Source: Pseudomonas reidholzensis
Lineage (GTDB): Bacteria > Pseudomonadota > Gammaproteobacteria > Pseudomonadales > Pseudomonadaceae
Length of the DNA: 64,000 bases
Direction of reading: 5' to 3'
Assembly (NCBI RefSeq): GCF_900536025.1
Contig: NZ_UNOZ01000030.1
Span: 310,001 to 374,000 of the forward strand
Part shown: piece after piece, positions 9,299 to 16,733 of the stretch
How positions within the stretch are numbered: the first letter of the stretch is position 1
How the letters are laid out: each line of letters opens with the position of its first letter
Position numbers and translations under genes: made by a program
Notes under the pieces: generated by a model
Database searches by the model: none
Seen by the model: only the letters and a program-made list of their open reading frames with translations
Told to the model about the DNA's origin: nothing

Positions 9299-9577
9299 TC
9301 AGTGATTCAACGTATTCACTAATACCCCCAAACCGGCAAGGCGCAGTCGTACGGCAGTCTTGGACACCCTGAAGTGATGGCTCAGATTCCCCAACGCGAG
9401 CTTGAATTTGCCGTAGTTCACTGCTTGCTTGTCGACATACAGAATCCCGTGCCCTCGATTGCGTATGCCATATATCTCAGCTATCAGAGCGAATCTTCGA
9501 TGGGCCGTGATCACGCGGAGGATTGGTAAACCCAAGGGCTCATAAGATTCCGTTGTGATTTCAACGGTTACAGCAGC
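9299..9577 (-). pseudogene. C-terminal fragment, possibly ImmA/IrrE-type metallopeptidase
   Basis: The reading frame is open from just inside a stop at 9578-9580 to the stop at 9299 but has no convincing start codon. The end of the product (LALGNLSHHFRVSKTAVRLRL followed by AGLGVL) resembles the C-terminal helix-turn-helix-like part of ImmA/IrrE phage-type peptidases (pattern LAxxFxVSxxAVRxRLxxLGLL). The zinc-binding HExxH region is not present. I treat it as a gene fragment beside dif. The assignment is weak and rests on this one motif. Confidence 0.35.
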
Positions 9578-9632
9578 CTAATCATGGTTTGCGGGTATCG
9601 ACCACATAGAGAGGTATTTCATCCAGTACGGC

Positions 9633-9660
9633 ATTTAACATAATATACATTATGCGTAGT
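9633..9660 (-). other. dif: dif site (XerC/XerD chromosome dimer resolution)
   Basis: On the minus strand these 28 bases read ACTACGCATAA, TGTATA, TTATGTTAAAT. From CGCATAA onward they are identical to the E. coli dif site, covering the inner part of the XerC arm, the 6-bp central region and the complete XerD arm. The first bases of the XerC arm vary between species. dif is where XerC and XerD resolve chromosome dimers under FtsK control, at the replication terminus. The site lies in intergenic DNA between an ImmA-like fragment and a serine hydrolase gene. The flanking accessory genes fit the known tendency of the terminus to collect insertions. Confidence 0.9.
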
Positions 9661-9724
9661 ATCGTATGAAGGCGTGGCCCCGGTTGCCCACCAGAATCAA
9701 AGCCACGCCACAGCCATTTTCCCG

Positions 9725-11059
9725 CTACCGTCCCAACGCCTCACCAACCGCGTTCACAAACACCGCCTGTTCGTCATACAGCGAACTCGGCGTCTCTGCA
9801 TTCTTCCACGTCGACCATTGCACCATCACCAACCGCTCAGCCGGATTGATCGCGATCGTCTGTCCGTAAATCCCCAGCGCCCAGAATGTCTGATCTCTGT
9901 TCGCCGTCCGTTTCGGTTCAGGCTCAGCATCGGGCGCCGGCGCGTTGTACCACCATTGATAACCGTACTGACCCTTGGGCGCTGCAGCCGTCACCGAGCC
10001 CTTGGCTTGAGTCCAATGGGTCGAACGTGCAATCCAGTCATTGGGCAGCAACTGTTCGCCGCCAGGCAACTGACCGCCGCTGAGCACGAACTGGCCGAAC
10101 CGGCCCCAGTCCCGCAGCGTGGCGTTGAAGCCGTGGCCGCCCATGTCAACCTTGCCCGGCACCAGTGCATGCCAGACGCCATCCTGCTGCATGCCGTAAC
10201 GGCTCCAGATGCGGCTCTCCAGGTACTTGGCCAGGGTCTCACCTGTGGCATTTTCCAGCACCCGGCCGACCAGCCAGGCGCCGCCGGTGTTATACGACCA
10301 GACCTCGCCGGGCTTTACCCCGGGCTTGCGCTTGACCGATTTGACCAGGTTGAGCACGCAATCATAAGGGTCCGGCTTGGCCTCGCACTGGGTCATGTGC
10401 GAGAAATCGGAGGTTGGCGAGGCGTAATTCTCGTCCCAGATTACCCCTGAGGTGTGCTGCATCAGCTGGTGCAGGGTCACGTCTTGCCAGGCGGTACCCT
10501 TCAACTCCGGGATATAGGAAGTGATCTTGTCGTCAACTGACTTGATCTTGCCTTCCTTTATAGCCACGCCAACCAGCACGCTGACCACTGACTTGGCCAC
10601 GGAACGTGAGGTCCAGAGGGTCTGCGGGGTGTTGTCTTTTGCGTAGTATTCGTACGCTATCTTGCCGTCCTTGAGCACCAACAAGCCTGTGACGCTCTGA
10701 TTTTTCAGGTAATCGGCGAGCCTTTGCTGCTTGCCCCCAAGGCTGTATTTCACGTCGCTGAGGGCGTGATCCGCTGCGGGCAACGGGTAAGGTTTGGCAC
10801 CTCGGGTAGCGAACACGTCGCCTTCGTAGAGTCGGTAGGTATTGCGAAAGCCCACCACGCGGGTGTCCTGGTCCCAGGTCAGCATGTTCTTCGGGGCTGG
10901 CAGCACCTTGTCGAACGGCTGCGGGCAGGTCTGCAGGTTAGGGACGCCACAGGGGCCTTTGTTTTCGGCGGCCTGGGCCGCGCCCACCGTCGTTGCCATG
11001 GCCAGCACCAGAAAGGACAAAACGGTGATCGGCTTGCTTGTTATGGGTGTAGCCCGCAT
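9725..11059 (-). CDS. Exported serine hydrolase, beta-lactamase class C / penicillin-binding fold
   Basis: I use the ATG at 11059, which has a gaggag site 5-7 bases upstream, rather than one 15 codons earlier. The 444-residue product begins with a cleavable signal peptide (hydrophobic VLSFLVLAMATTVG, likely cleavage after AQA), so it is periplasmic or secreted. The class C serine hydrolase motifs are present: SVAK (S-x-x-K nucleophile and base) within TSRSVAKSVVSVLVG, then YNTGG for the Y-x-N element, and GYQWWYN near the C-terminus. The family includes esterases, 6-aminohexanoate-dimer hydrolase and D-aminopeptidases; the substrate cannot be read from sequence. It diverges from a GcvA-like LysR gene, a common arrangement for a regulator and its target. 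Confidence 0.85.
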   Translation of the reverse strand: MRATPITSKPITVLSFLVLAMATTVGAAQAAENKGPCGVPNLQTCPQPFDKVLPAPKNMLTWDQDTRVVGFRNTYRLYEGDVFATRGAKPYPLPAADHALSDVKYSLGGKQQRLADYLKNQSVTGLLVLKDGKIAYEYYAKDNTPQTLWTSRSVAKSVVSVLVGVAIKEGKIKSVDDKITSYIPELKGTAWQDVTLHQLMQHTSGVIWDENYASPTSDFSHMTQCEAKPDPYDCVLNLVKSVKRKPGVKPGEVWSYNTGGAWLVGRVLENATGETLAKYLESRIWSRYGMQQDGVWHALVPGKVDMGGHGFNATLRDWGRFGQFVLSGGQLPGGEQLLPNDWIARSTHWTQAKGSVTAAAPKGQYGYQWWYNAPAPDAEPEPKRTANRDQTFWALGIYGQTIAINPAERLVMVQWSTWKNAETPSSLYDEQAVFVNAVGEALGR

Positions 11060-11200
11060 CGGTAACTCCTCGTTTATCGCCAGGTCCGGGGACGTCTCGG
11101 GCAAGGCCCGCTCCCACCGCGAGTCTCGACAACTTGAGCTATGCGGAAAAGAACAATAAATTTGTCGCCACTATTACAAAAACTAACACCTGAGGTTTTC

Positions 11201-12121
11201 ATGGCCATCGATCGGCTCCCTCCGTTGAACGCCGTGCGCGCGTTCGAAGCGGCTGCGCGACTGGGCAGCTATGTGGCTGCGTCGCAGGCACTGCACGTGA
11301 CCCAGCCTGCCATCGGCCGGCATGTGAAGAACCTGGAAGACTGGCTGGGCGTGCGCCTGCTCGAGCGGAGCTCGCGTGACGTGAAGCTGACGTTGCAAGG
11401 TGCGCATTACTACCAAGCCGTGGCCGAGTCCCTGCAGATTCTGGCCGATGCCGGCACCCGCCTGGCCCGCCGGGACTCTGAGCGCTGGTTGCGCATCCTC
11501 TGTGTGCCAGCCTTCGCTTCGCGCTGGCTGACCCCGCAGATCGAAGCGCTGCGTGCCCTGAGGCCTGAGTTGAAGATTGCGATCGAGCCCAACGCTTCGT
11601 TTACCGCGGTGGATCAGCGCCAGGCGGATCTGGCGATTGCCTATGGTTTACCTGGCGAGTTGACCGGTGTGCGCGAGGTACTGATCCGGCCGGAGGTTTT
11701 CGCGGTGTGTTCGCCGAGTTACCTGGCGCGGCTGCCAGGCCAGTTGCAGGCCGCGGATCTGCCGTCCTGCAAGCTGATCCATGTGGACGACGGTACCTGG
11801 TGGAACAGCTGGTTTGCGGCCATTGGGCTGCGCGTGCGGGTCACGTCGGACGCATCGCACATGAGCAACGACATCGTGCTGAACCTCGCCCAGCGCGGGC
11901 ATGGCGTGGCGCTGGCGACTGAGGTGCTGGTGCAGCGTGAGCTACAGGAAGGCAGCCTGGTGAAATGTGTTGATGAGGCCGTGGCGTTGGAAAGCTATCA
12001 GCTGCTGACGCCCCAAAACGCGCCTGGCGAGGATGCTTTATGGTTCATGGAATGGATCGGGCGGACGTTGCGCGAGTCGTTTCCGTCGGCGAACGTTGCC
12101 AGCGCGTCCCCTCTTCTTTAG
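11201..12121 (+). CDS. LysR-family regulator, GcvA-like
   Basis: The start is taken at ATG 11201, preceded by tgagg, because the family begins with PPLNAVRAFEAAARLGSYVAA exactly there. The 306-residue protein has the N-terminal winged HTH (AASQALHVTQPAIGRHVKNLE at about 25-45) and a periplasmic-binding-like effector domain. It is divergently transcribed from the serine hydrolase, and the 141-bp gap between the two starts probably holds the shared operator. LysR proteins usually control the divergent neighbour and themselves. The inducer is unknown. The gene is followed by a perfect hairpin at 12156-12189. Confidence 0.88.
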   Translation: MAIDRLPPLNAVRAFEAAARLGSYVAASQALHVTQPAIGRHVKNLEDWLGVRLLERSSRDVKLTLQGAHYYQAVAESLQILADAGTRLARRDSERWLRILCVPAFASRWLTPQIEALRALRPELKIAIEPNASFTAVDQRQADLAIAYGLPGELTGVREVLIRPEVFAVCSPSYLARLPGQLQAADLPSCKLIHVDDGTWWNSWFAAIGLRVRVTSDASHMSNDIVLNLAQRGHGVALATEVLVQRELQEGSLVKCVDEAVALESYQLLTPQNAPGEDALWFMEWIGRTLRESFPSANVASASPLL

Positions 12122-12155
12122 AGTATCGCCCTACCCCATTTTATAAGCTTTATTG

Positions 12156-12189
12156 ATAACTCAACTAAATGACTATTTAGTTGAGTTAT
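12156..12189. terminator. Perfect 15-bp palindrome between convergent genes
   Basis: The arms ataactcaactaaat and atttagttgagttat are fully complementary and are separated by a gact loop. The position, just after a LysR stop codon and before an oppositely oriented gene, suggests a bidirectional terminator, although there is no long T run. An operator or recombination site is an alternative, since the 77-bp repeat begins only 17 bases further on. Confidence 0.5.
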
Positions 12190-12206
12190 TATAATCGCAC
12201 TCGTTC

Positions 12207-12283
12207 GAGCCCCAGCGCCTCGCCTCTTTTATACCTTCATCCAAAGCCGCCGGTCGGCCTCGCACTACAGGCGATTGAGCGTA
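12207..12283 (+). repeat. Left copy of a 77-bp direct repeat flanking the bacteriocin module
   Basis: These 77 bases recur at 15449-15525 with three mismatches (cctcg/ccccg, ggcctcg/ggtctcg, caggcg/cagacg). Weaker similarity extends on both sides: cactcgttcgag against cactccgttcgag with a 6-bp difference, and ctagaggacctga against ctagagacctga downstream. The right copy lies just upstream of a small gene at 15576, so the repeat probably derives from that gene's leader. Everything in between appears to be an insertion that duplicated its target. Confidence 0.75.
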
Positions 12284-12299
12284 GTACCGGCACCGCTAC

Positions 12300-12686
12300 C
12301 TAGAGGACCTGACCATTGAACACCGAGGTTCTTCGAGTATGGCCGGTCAACCTCGACAATGCGGGCCTCGATCTCCTCTGTTTACGGGAGTGATCAACGG
12401 CTGTCAGATAGGTGCGCAGATCGGCCAGGCGTTCGTCACTCATGCGTGCAACAACTGACGAGCCTTCCTCTGCGTTCAAGCTTTCCCCCTGGTCGAGCGG
12501 GAACGCCCTAATGGCCTCAGGTGACGTAATGTTGCGAACCTTCATCACAGAAACCTTGGTGTAAAGCAGTCCACGAGGACCAGTGACAAAATCTATAGCT
12601 TCATCCCAAGTTACATCTCTCATTTTCATCGAAAGCGAACCCGTAACCCCCCACCCGCAAGGCGCCTGGAACTGAGGTTTGTTCAT
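12300..12686 (-). CDS. Hypothetical protein in the inserted module
   Basis: The frame encodes 128 residues starting at ATG 12686. Upstream purines are weak, and an internal ATG at 12629 (MKMRDVTWDEAIDF) is a possible alternative start. The core (TWDEAIDFVTGPRGLLYTK, VRNITSPEAIRAFPLDQGES, MSDERLADLRTYLTAVDHS) looks like a real soluble protein. I recognise no family. The basic tail (RKQRRSRPALSRLTGHTRR) may be partly read-through into repeat-proximal DNA. It lies 18 bp downstream of the coiled-coil gene and is probably co-transcribed with it. Confidence 0.45.
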   Translation of the reverse strand: MNKPQFQAPCGWGVTGSLSMKMRDVTWDEAIDFVTGPRGLLYTKVSVMKVRNITSPEAIRAFPLDQGESLNAEEGSSVVARMSDERLADLRTYLTAVDHSRKQRRSRPALSRLTGHTRRTSVFNGQVL

Positions 12687-12704
12687 ACCGGGTTCACATG
12701 GTAA

Positions 12705-13256
12705 CTAGGTCGGAAAAAACTCGAGACTGAACGTACCTTCCTCTTCTCCTGGGTTAAAGGAAAGAGAAAGCCTTGAAAGCTCGATGACCTGCATATCGCT
12801 GCCATCAGGCTTCAAAGATGCCTTGAGAAAACCTCCATTTGAAAACTCAAAGGCTTCATGAACTCGCCCTGCTTCGTCAACCGGGACGCTAACATGACCA
12901 GTCAAGAAATGAGGGGACACGCTCGTGCTCCAGGCCTTGAGAACGTAATCAGATTGAAGATAGCGGCCTGCCAACGAAGCTCTTTCAGGCGGTGGTTTAC
13001 CTGCGCCCAAATCGGGCTGGGCGGTCCTCTCAACCAATACCAGAGCAGCCTCACGTGCTTCTGACAGGGTTTGAGACAGGGCGGAATTTGTTCGCTCGAG
13101 CTCCTGAATTTTTTGCTCCAACTCCCTAACGTGCTGCCTCATGGGAATGAAAGCTTCGCATGCAGCCAGCACTGCTTTACTAGCAGTTTGAGTGCGGGTG
13201 AGTAGCTTGAGGCGGATTGCCAAAGCATCAGGAAATTCGCGAATAGTGACAAACAT
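12705..13256 (-). CDS. Hypothetical coiled-coil protein
   Basis: This 183-residue protein starts MFVTIREFPDALAIRLKLL. It has a heptad-rich helix at about 40-75 (VRELEQKIQELERTNSALSQ and onward), followed by a beta-rich C-terminal half (YVLKAWSTSVSPHFLTGHV, AFEFSNGGFLKASLKPDGS, SLSFNPGEEEGTFSLEF). There is no signal peptide or membrane segment. I do not recognise the family. It sits in the same insertion as the DNase bacteriocin but is separated from it by a 340-bp spacer holding dif-like repeats, so it could be a separate cassette. Confidence 0.55.
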   Translation of the reverse strand: MFVTIREFPDALAIRLKLLTRTQTASKAVLAACEAFIPMRQHVRELEQKIQELERTNSALSQTLSEAREAALVLVERTAQPDLGAGKPPPERASLAGRYLQSDYVLKAWSTSVSPHFLTGHVSVPVDEAGRVHEAFEFSNGGFLKASLKPDGSDMQVIELSRLSLSFNPGEEEGTFSLEFFPT

Positions 13257-13595
13257 GTCAGCGGCCCTGTGTGATTGCTATCAGAATTGAATGATTACTG
13301 GAATTATGGCCAGCATTGATATCAATTGACCTGGATTTTGATAGAAAAATGCCTCGCATAATGCACGCTATGTGTAAATCCGACACCGGGGCTTCGCAAT
13401 TTTCCCGGCGCCAGCTTCGGCCGATTCGCCGGCTTCGCTAACATAACGTGCCCCACATTATGCGTAACCTCAGATGCAGGGCTATGGGCCTGCCAGGCTG
13501 CTTTGTGATGTTTTGGCCGCGCTGCGGGATATCGCGCGGAGGTTTCAGCGCTTGGCTGTCGAACCTGTGCCGCCTAATCCCCTTCGGGTACGGCT
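13257..13595. repeat. Non-coding spacer with an inverted pair of dif-like sequences
   Basis: Two elements resembling XerC/XerD arms face each other. At 13351-13379 the plus strand reads CGCATAATGCACG then CTATGTGTAAAT. At 13436-13469 the minus strand reads TTACGCATAATGTGGGGCAC then GTTATGTTAGCG. Both keep the CGCATAATG core and a TATGT-TA half, but central spacing and outer bases differ from true dif (9633-9660). Between them is a GC-rich stretch with two cttcgc repeats. No start codon with a usable ribosome site opens a credible gene in this interval. It may be a recombination site or a mobile cassette boundary. Confidence 0.45.
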
Positions 13596-13856
13596 TCAGA
13601 CGTCTTTGAAACCCGGTAAACCATTAGCTGCACGCCAAGCCTTAATCGTTAGGGTGATCCCTTCGGCGGAATCATCCGCGCCCTCTTCGGGATAGTATAT
13701 TAGGTCAGTCCCAGCTGGATGCTCGGCAAGCTCGCAAAACTGGTCTAGAAGAGTCGCCATCATTTCATCCGAGGCACCGCCGCTATTAGCTACAAAAATC
13801 TCCTGTATGAAGCTGGCGAATTGGGATTCCGTGTAGTCTGAAATTGTTTCTTTCAT
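13596..13856 (-). CDS. Colicin/pyocin DNase immunity protein (Im2/Im9 family)
   Basis: At 86 residues this is the same length as colicin Im9. Family hallmarks are present: ISDYTESQFASFIQEI at the N-terminus, then EHPAGTDLIYYPEEGADDS and ITLTIKAWRAANGLPGFK. The HPxGxDLIYYPE helix and loop is the surface that binds and blocks the DNase domain. It begins 8 bp after the stop of the bacteriocin gene and is transcribed in the same direction, so the toxin and its antidote are co-expressed. Its role is to protect the producing cell from the DNase. Confidence 0.93.
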   Translation of the reverse strand: MKETISDYTESQFASFIQEIFVANSGGASDEMMATLLDQFCELAEHPAGTDLIYYPEEGADDSAEGITLTIKAWRAANGLPGFKDV

Positions 13857-13864
13857 TGATTTAC

Positions 13865-15274
13865 CTACCTGTGAATATCAATGTGATTTTTGGGAGTGTT
13901 GACCCGCAGATTGTCTACGTCGTAAACCTTGCCGCCTTCAGATACCAATTCAACGTGATGTATTTCAAAAACCTTTCTCTTGCCGATGGCATCTGCATAG
14001 CGGGCGGTTGGAGCAAACCCATCTCGCATACGATCTATATTTCTCGGAATGAATTGACTGCTTAGCTCTGGATCTTCAGATACAGCCTGCCAAAACGCTT
14101 TCCGGAATGCGTCGAAACTAGCAAAGCTTTTACCCCGGAGCTGGTCAGCAACACGAGTCGGAATCGGTGCGCCAAGCCCAATCCCTGCACCGGCTAACCA
14201 GGTCCCCGAAACGTCCTGCCCTTTCCCTGTCACTGTGCCCGCATCCAAGCGCACGCTCATCACGATGTAGAGCGGTTTTATACCCGAACTGGCCGGAAAA
14301 ACGAGGATGAAATCCCTGTAATCAGGCGGATGAATCGGGTCAACGATCATATTATCCGCTTGTTCGGTCGGCGGATAAATCCAGATATGCGGGGCTTGCG
14401 GAGCGGCTTCCAACGCTGGAATGCCCAGCGTTTCAGAAGGATTAGCAGCCGGTGTCCAGATTAATGTAACGCCGTCGCCAAAATCGGCCACCTGCAGTTC
14501 ACCTTGGGCAACGAACTGCACGACCGGAATCATTTCCCAGTCGCGGCGCTTCTGAGTGTTGTAACCGTAGCCTTTCAGCGTACCGTCGGCTTGTTGCTCT
14601 ACGTGCAACCGAACCCGTGTACGGCCTTCCTTGAGCGACTTAAGCTGTTCGTCAGTGTACAGACTGCTATCACCGAGGCTTGACGGCCAGAGCAGCGCAA
14701 CCACACCCGCCAAGGCACCGGCAGCAACACCAGCCGTGACTATGCCTGAACCAGCCGCTGTGCCAGGTGCAGCGGTTCCCGTGCCAGCAACAACGCTCGC
14801 TCCGGCGGTGCAAAGGCCACCACAGGAAGCACCGGCGCTTGCCATTGAGGCACCACCGAGCAAGAGCGTCCCCAGTTCCGGTGGCAAGGCGTTACCGCTG
14901 ATTTTCTTGAGTGGAATGTTGCCGTTTGCGTCTGTTTCGCGACCCCCGAGCAAGGCAAATTCGCCGTACTCGTTGACCGCATCGGTGGAAATGAATCCGG
15001 AAGGACTGGCGTAATCAATCGTGCCATCGGGCAGCTTGCTGGGCTTGGTAAATGTGCAACCGACTACAACCTGTTCTTGTTTTTTCGGTGGTTTGATCAA
15101 GCTGTCTTCATAGGCCTGCTGTCTGGCCAACATAGCTTGATAAGGCTTTTGCATTTCTTCACGGTCGGCAATTTCAGCGTCTGTCATGTCACGCAAATAA
15201 CGACCGCCGCTACCGCCGCCATCGCCTCCGCTATAACGTTGCCAAACCTGCGGAATATCCTTGTTTCTGGCCAT
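13865..15274 (-). CDS. S-type pyocin-like bacteriocin with colicin E9-type HNH DNase
   Basis: I choose ATG 15274, which has aagga about 9 bases upstream, over a GTG at 15298. The product has 469 residues. After a Gly-rich N-terminus and a hydrophobic Ala/Gly segment (TAGVAAGALAGVVALLWPS) comes a pyocin S domain, with IIVDP/ILVFPASSGIKPLYIVM-type sequence, and then the nuclease domain. The HNH metal site is intact: H439-H440 (FEIHH), H464 and H468 (NHIDIH), with the same spacing as in colicin E9, and the R...E...E nuclease fold (APIPTRVADQLRGKSF, FWQAVSEDPELSSQF) precedes it. It lacks the long coiled-coil receptor-binding region of pyocins S1, S2 and AP41, so it is shorter than those proteins (about 620-780 residues). 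The delivery route is therefore uncertain. It would kill by degrading DNA. Confidence 0.9.
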   Translation of the reverse strand: MARNKDIPQVWQRYSGGDGGGSGGRYLRDMTDAEIADREEMQKPYQAMLARQQAYEDSLIKPPKKQEQVVVGCTFTKPSKLPDGTIDYASPSGFISTDAVNEYGEFALLGGRETDANGNIPLKKISGNALPPELGTLLLGGASMASAGASCGGLCTAGASVVAGTGTAAPGTAAGSGIVTAGVAAGALAGVVALLWPSSLGDSSLYTDEQLKSLKEGRTRVRLHVEQQADGTLKGYGYNTQKRRDWEMIPVVQFVAQGELQVADFGDGVTLIWTPAANPSETLGIPALEAAPQAPHIWIYPPTEQADNMIVDPIHPPDYRDFILVFPASSGIKPLYIVMSVRLDAGTVTGKGQDVSGTWLAGAGIGLGAPIPTRVADQLRGKSFASFDAFRKAFWQAVSEDPELSSQFIPRNIDRMRDGFAPTARYADAIGKRKVFEIHHVELVSEGGKVYDVDNLRVNTPKNHIDIHR

Positions 15275-15448
15275 ATGACTGTCCTTGTTTCGGCTCACAA
15301 GGATAACGGTTGCGAAAACGCGCTCAAATGCTGGCTAATAGCCACACGGAGAAGAGGGTTTTAAGATGATGAATGCTATGGCTAACTCGGGGCCGTGAGT
15401 GGCCAGATTTCAAGCCAGCCCCAGGCGTCGATCACTCCGTTCGAGTTG

Positions 15449-15525
15449 GAGCCCCAGCGCCCCGCCTCTTTTATACCTTCATCCAAAGCCGCCGGTCGGT
15501 CTCGCACTACAGACGATTGAGCGTA
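15449..15525 (+). repeat. Right copy of the 77-bp direct repeat
   Basis: This copy is 74/77 identical to 12207-12283 and ends 50 bp before the start codon of the small gene at 15576. It therefore looks like the native leader or promoter region of that gene, with the copy at 12207 generated by the insertion. The pair delimits about 3.2 kb carrying the bacteriocin, its immunity gene and two hypothetical genes. Confidence 0.75.
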
Positions 15526-15575
15526 CCCCTGCTCATCCTGCTCTCAATACTAGAGACCTGAGCGAGGACGCAGCA

Positions 15576-15743
15576 ATGAACGAGCATTTCAACATGGGTG
15601 GTGGCAACGTCGAGGACGACTGGCCGGAGCTGGAGCCCGATCGGCGTAATGACCGGGCGGACGATCCGGATGCTGATCCTCACGTGGGCGAGGAAGAGGA
15701 TCGGCCAGGCGTACCCGCGAGTGACCCGGAATCAGGTGCTTGA
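15576..15743 (+). CDS. Small acidic hypothetical protein
   Basis: The start at ATG 15576 has an upstream gcgagga sequence. The 55-residue product (MNEHFNMGGGNVEDDWPELE then RRNDRADDPDADPHVGEEED) is very rich in Asp and Glu and likely unstructured. It has no signal peptide. Similar short acidic proteins are common in Pseudomonas; no function is known to me. Its leader was apparently duplicated during insertion of the bacteriocin module. A strong hairpin (15754-15776) follows. Confidence 0.6.
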   Translation: MNEHFNMGGGNVEDDWPELEPDRRNDRADDPDADPHVGEEEDRPGVPASDPESGA

Positions 15744-15753
15744 GCCTGAAGGG

Positions 15754-15776
15754 CTGGGGCCGCACGGCGGCCCCAG
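15754..15776. terminator. Hairpin between convergent genes
   Basis: The arms ctggggccgc and gcggccccag pair perfectly around an acg loop, 11 bases after one stop codon and 3 bases before the stop of the opposing gene. The T tail is poor, but the position fits a shared terminator. Confidence 0.6.
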
Positions 15777-15778
15777 GA

Positions 15779-16069
15779 TCACAGCGTCGGCTGAGTAGTC
15801 TGCCCCTCCTCCCCCGCCTCTGACTCCGCTGGCGCCGAGCGACTGCCCGACAGCCGCCAACTCACCTGGCTGATCCCGTACCGCTCAGCCATCGGCCTGC
15901 TGACTTTGCGAATCTTCTCCCGCCCGAACTTTGGAATGATCCCAATACCGGCATCACAACTGGCCCAGTGCCAGGCTTCGGCGTTGTCCATCCGCTCCAG
16001 GCGAATGATGAAGCTGCGCGGCTGGTCGTGCAGCCGATAATCGATGATGTACAGCTCTGGGCTAGGCAT
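15779..16069 (-). CDS. DUF6555-type conserved hypothetical protein
   Basis: I start at ATG 16069 because the conserved Pseudomonas sequence begins there (SPELYIIDYRLHDQPRSF, IRLERMDNAEAWHWASCDAG). A longer frame to 16174 adds 35 residues without family resemblance. The 96-residue protein continues with GIGIIPKFGREKIRKVSRPM and ends in a low-complexity acidic tail. There is no signal or membrane segment. This small family is widespread in Pseudomonas and of unknown function. Confidence 0.7.
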   Translation of the reverse strand: MPSPELYIIDYRLHDQPRSFIIRLERMDNAEAWHWASCDAGIGIIPKFGREKIRKVSRPMAERYGISQVSWRLSGSRSAPAESEAGEEGQTTQPTL

Positions 16070-16184
16070 CTCAGGGGGCCTCCTGTTCTCCGTGGATGAC
16101 ACCCAATGGATCAGCCTGCTGCGTGAAAATTCAATACATTGTCGAACAATGTGAATGAGCGGTCTGATGGCCAAAGGCCGGGTG

Positions 16185-16724
16185 CTACGTGCCGGCCGGG
16201 TCCAACTGCAGAAACAGGCAGTAACTGCCCAGGACCACCCAGAACACCAGGAACAGCCACGGCGCTCGGATCGAGAACATCAGCGACTTGCGGTACCCCC
16301 GGTGGCTCGACTCGGCTTCGCAGAACAGCGGCCAGTCGTCATATGCCAGACCCACGCTGGGTTCGCTGTGCAACAGCTGGCTTTGCTTGAAGTGCCAATG
16401 GTCGATGATGCCGTAGGCTGCGCGGATGCCCGGCCATGCATTGAGCGAGCTGAGCGCCCCTAGCAGCGCCAGAAACGGCGGCACGATGAGGGTGAACTGC
16501 CCTCCCCACTTGGCGTTCAGGTTACCCATGCAGGAGATGAAGGCGATCACCAGAAACGACTGCGCCGCGAGGAACGCATCGGTGCGGTTGGCGAGGATGG
16601 TGGTTTCGTACTGGATTTCCCGGCGGTAGAACTCCAGGCGCTCCCTTGGCGAGCCAAACAGCAGGCCCTGATCCGGGGGATGCAGGTCCTGGCTGTTGAC
16701 TGATGTGATGATCCGTCGTGACAT
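16185..16724 (-). CDS. Hypothetical inner-membrane protein
   Basis: The start at ATG 16724 has an agagga site 7 bases upstream. The 179-residue protein has two hydrophobic stretches in the middle (FLAAQSFLVIAFISCMGNL, FTLIVPPFLALLGALSSL) and one near the C-terminus (APWLFLVFWVVLGSYCLFL), giving about three membrane helices. The soluble part between helices 2 and 3 carries His and Trp residues. No family is recognised. It lies 9 bp after the alcohol dehydrogenase gene on the same strand and is probably co-transcribed with it. Confidence 0.65.
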   Translation of the reverse strand: MSRRIITSVNSQDLHPPDQGLLFGSPRERLEFYRREIQYETTILANRTDAFLAAQSFLVIAFISCMGNLNAKWGGQFTLIVPPFLALLGALSSLNAWPGIRAAYGIIDHWHFKQSQLLHSEPSVGLAYDDWPLFCEAESSHRGYRKSLMFSIRAPWLFLVFWVVLGSYCLFLQLDPAGT

Positions 16725-16733
16725 GCGGTCCTC

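Noticed and set aside
9674..10450. 258-codon open frame on the plus strand
   Set aside because: Antisense to the serine hydrolase gene; no ribosome site and no domain.
13474..13695. 73-codon plus-strand frame overlapping the immunity gene
   Set aside because: It overlaps the certain immunity gene antisense and has low-complexity Arg/Pro/Ala composition.
15275..15298. GTG start giving the bacteriocin eight extra residues
   Set aside because: No ribosome site precedes the GTG, whereas aagga is correctly placed before ATG 15274.
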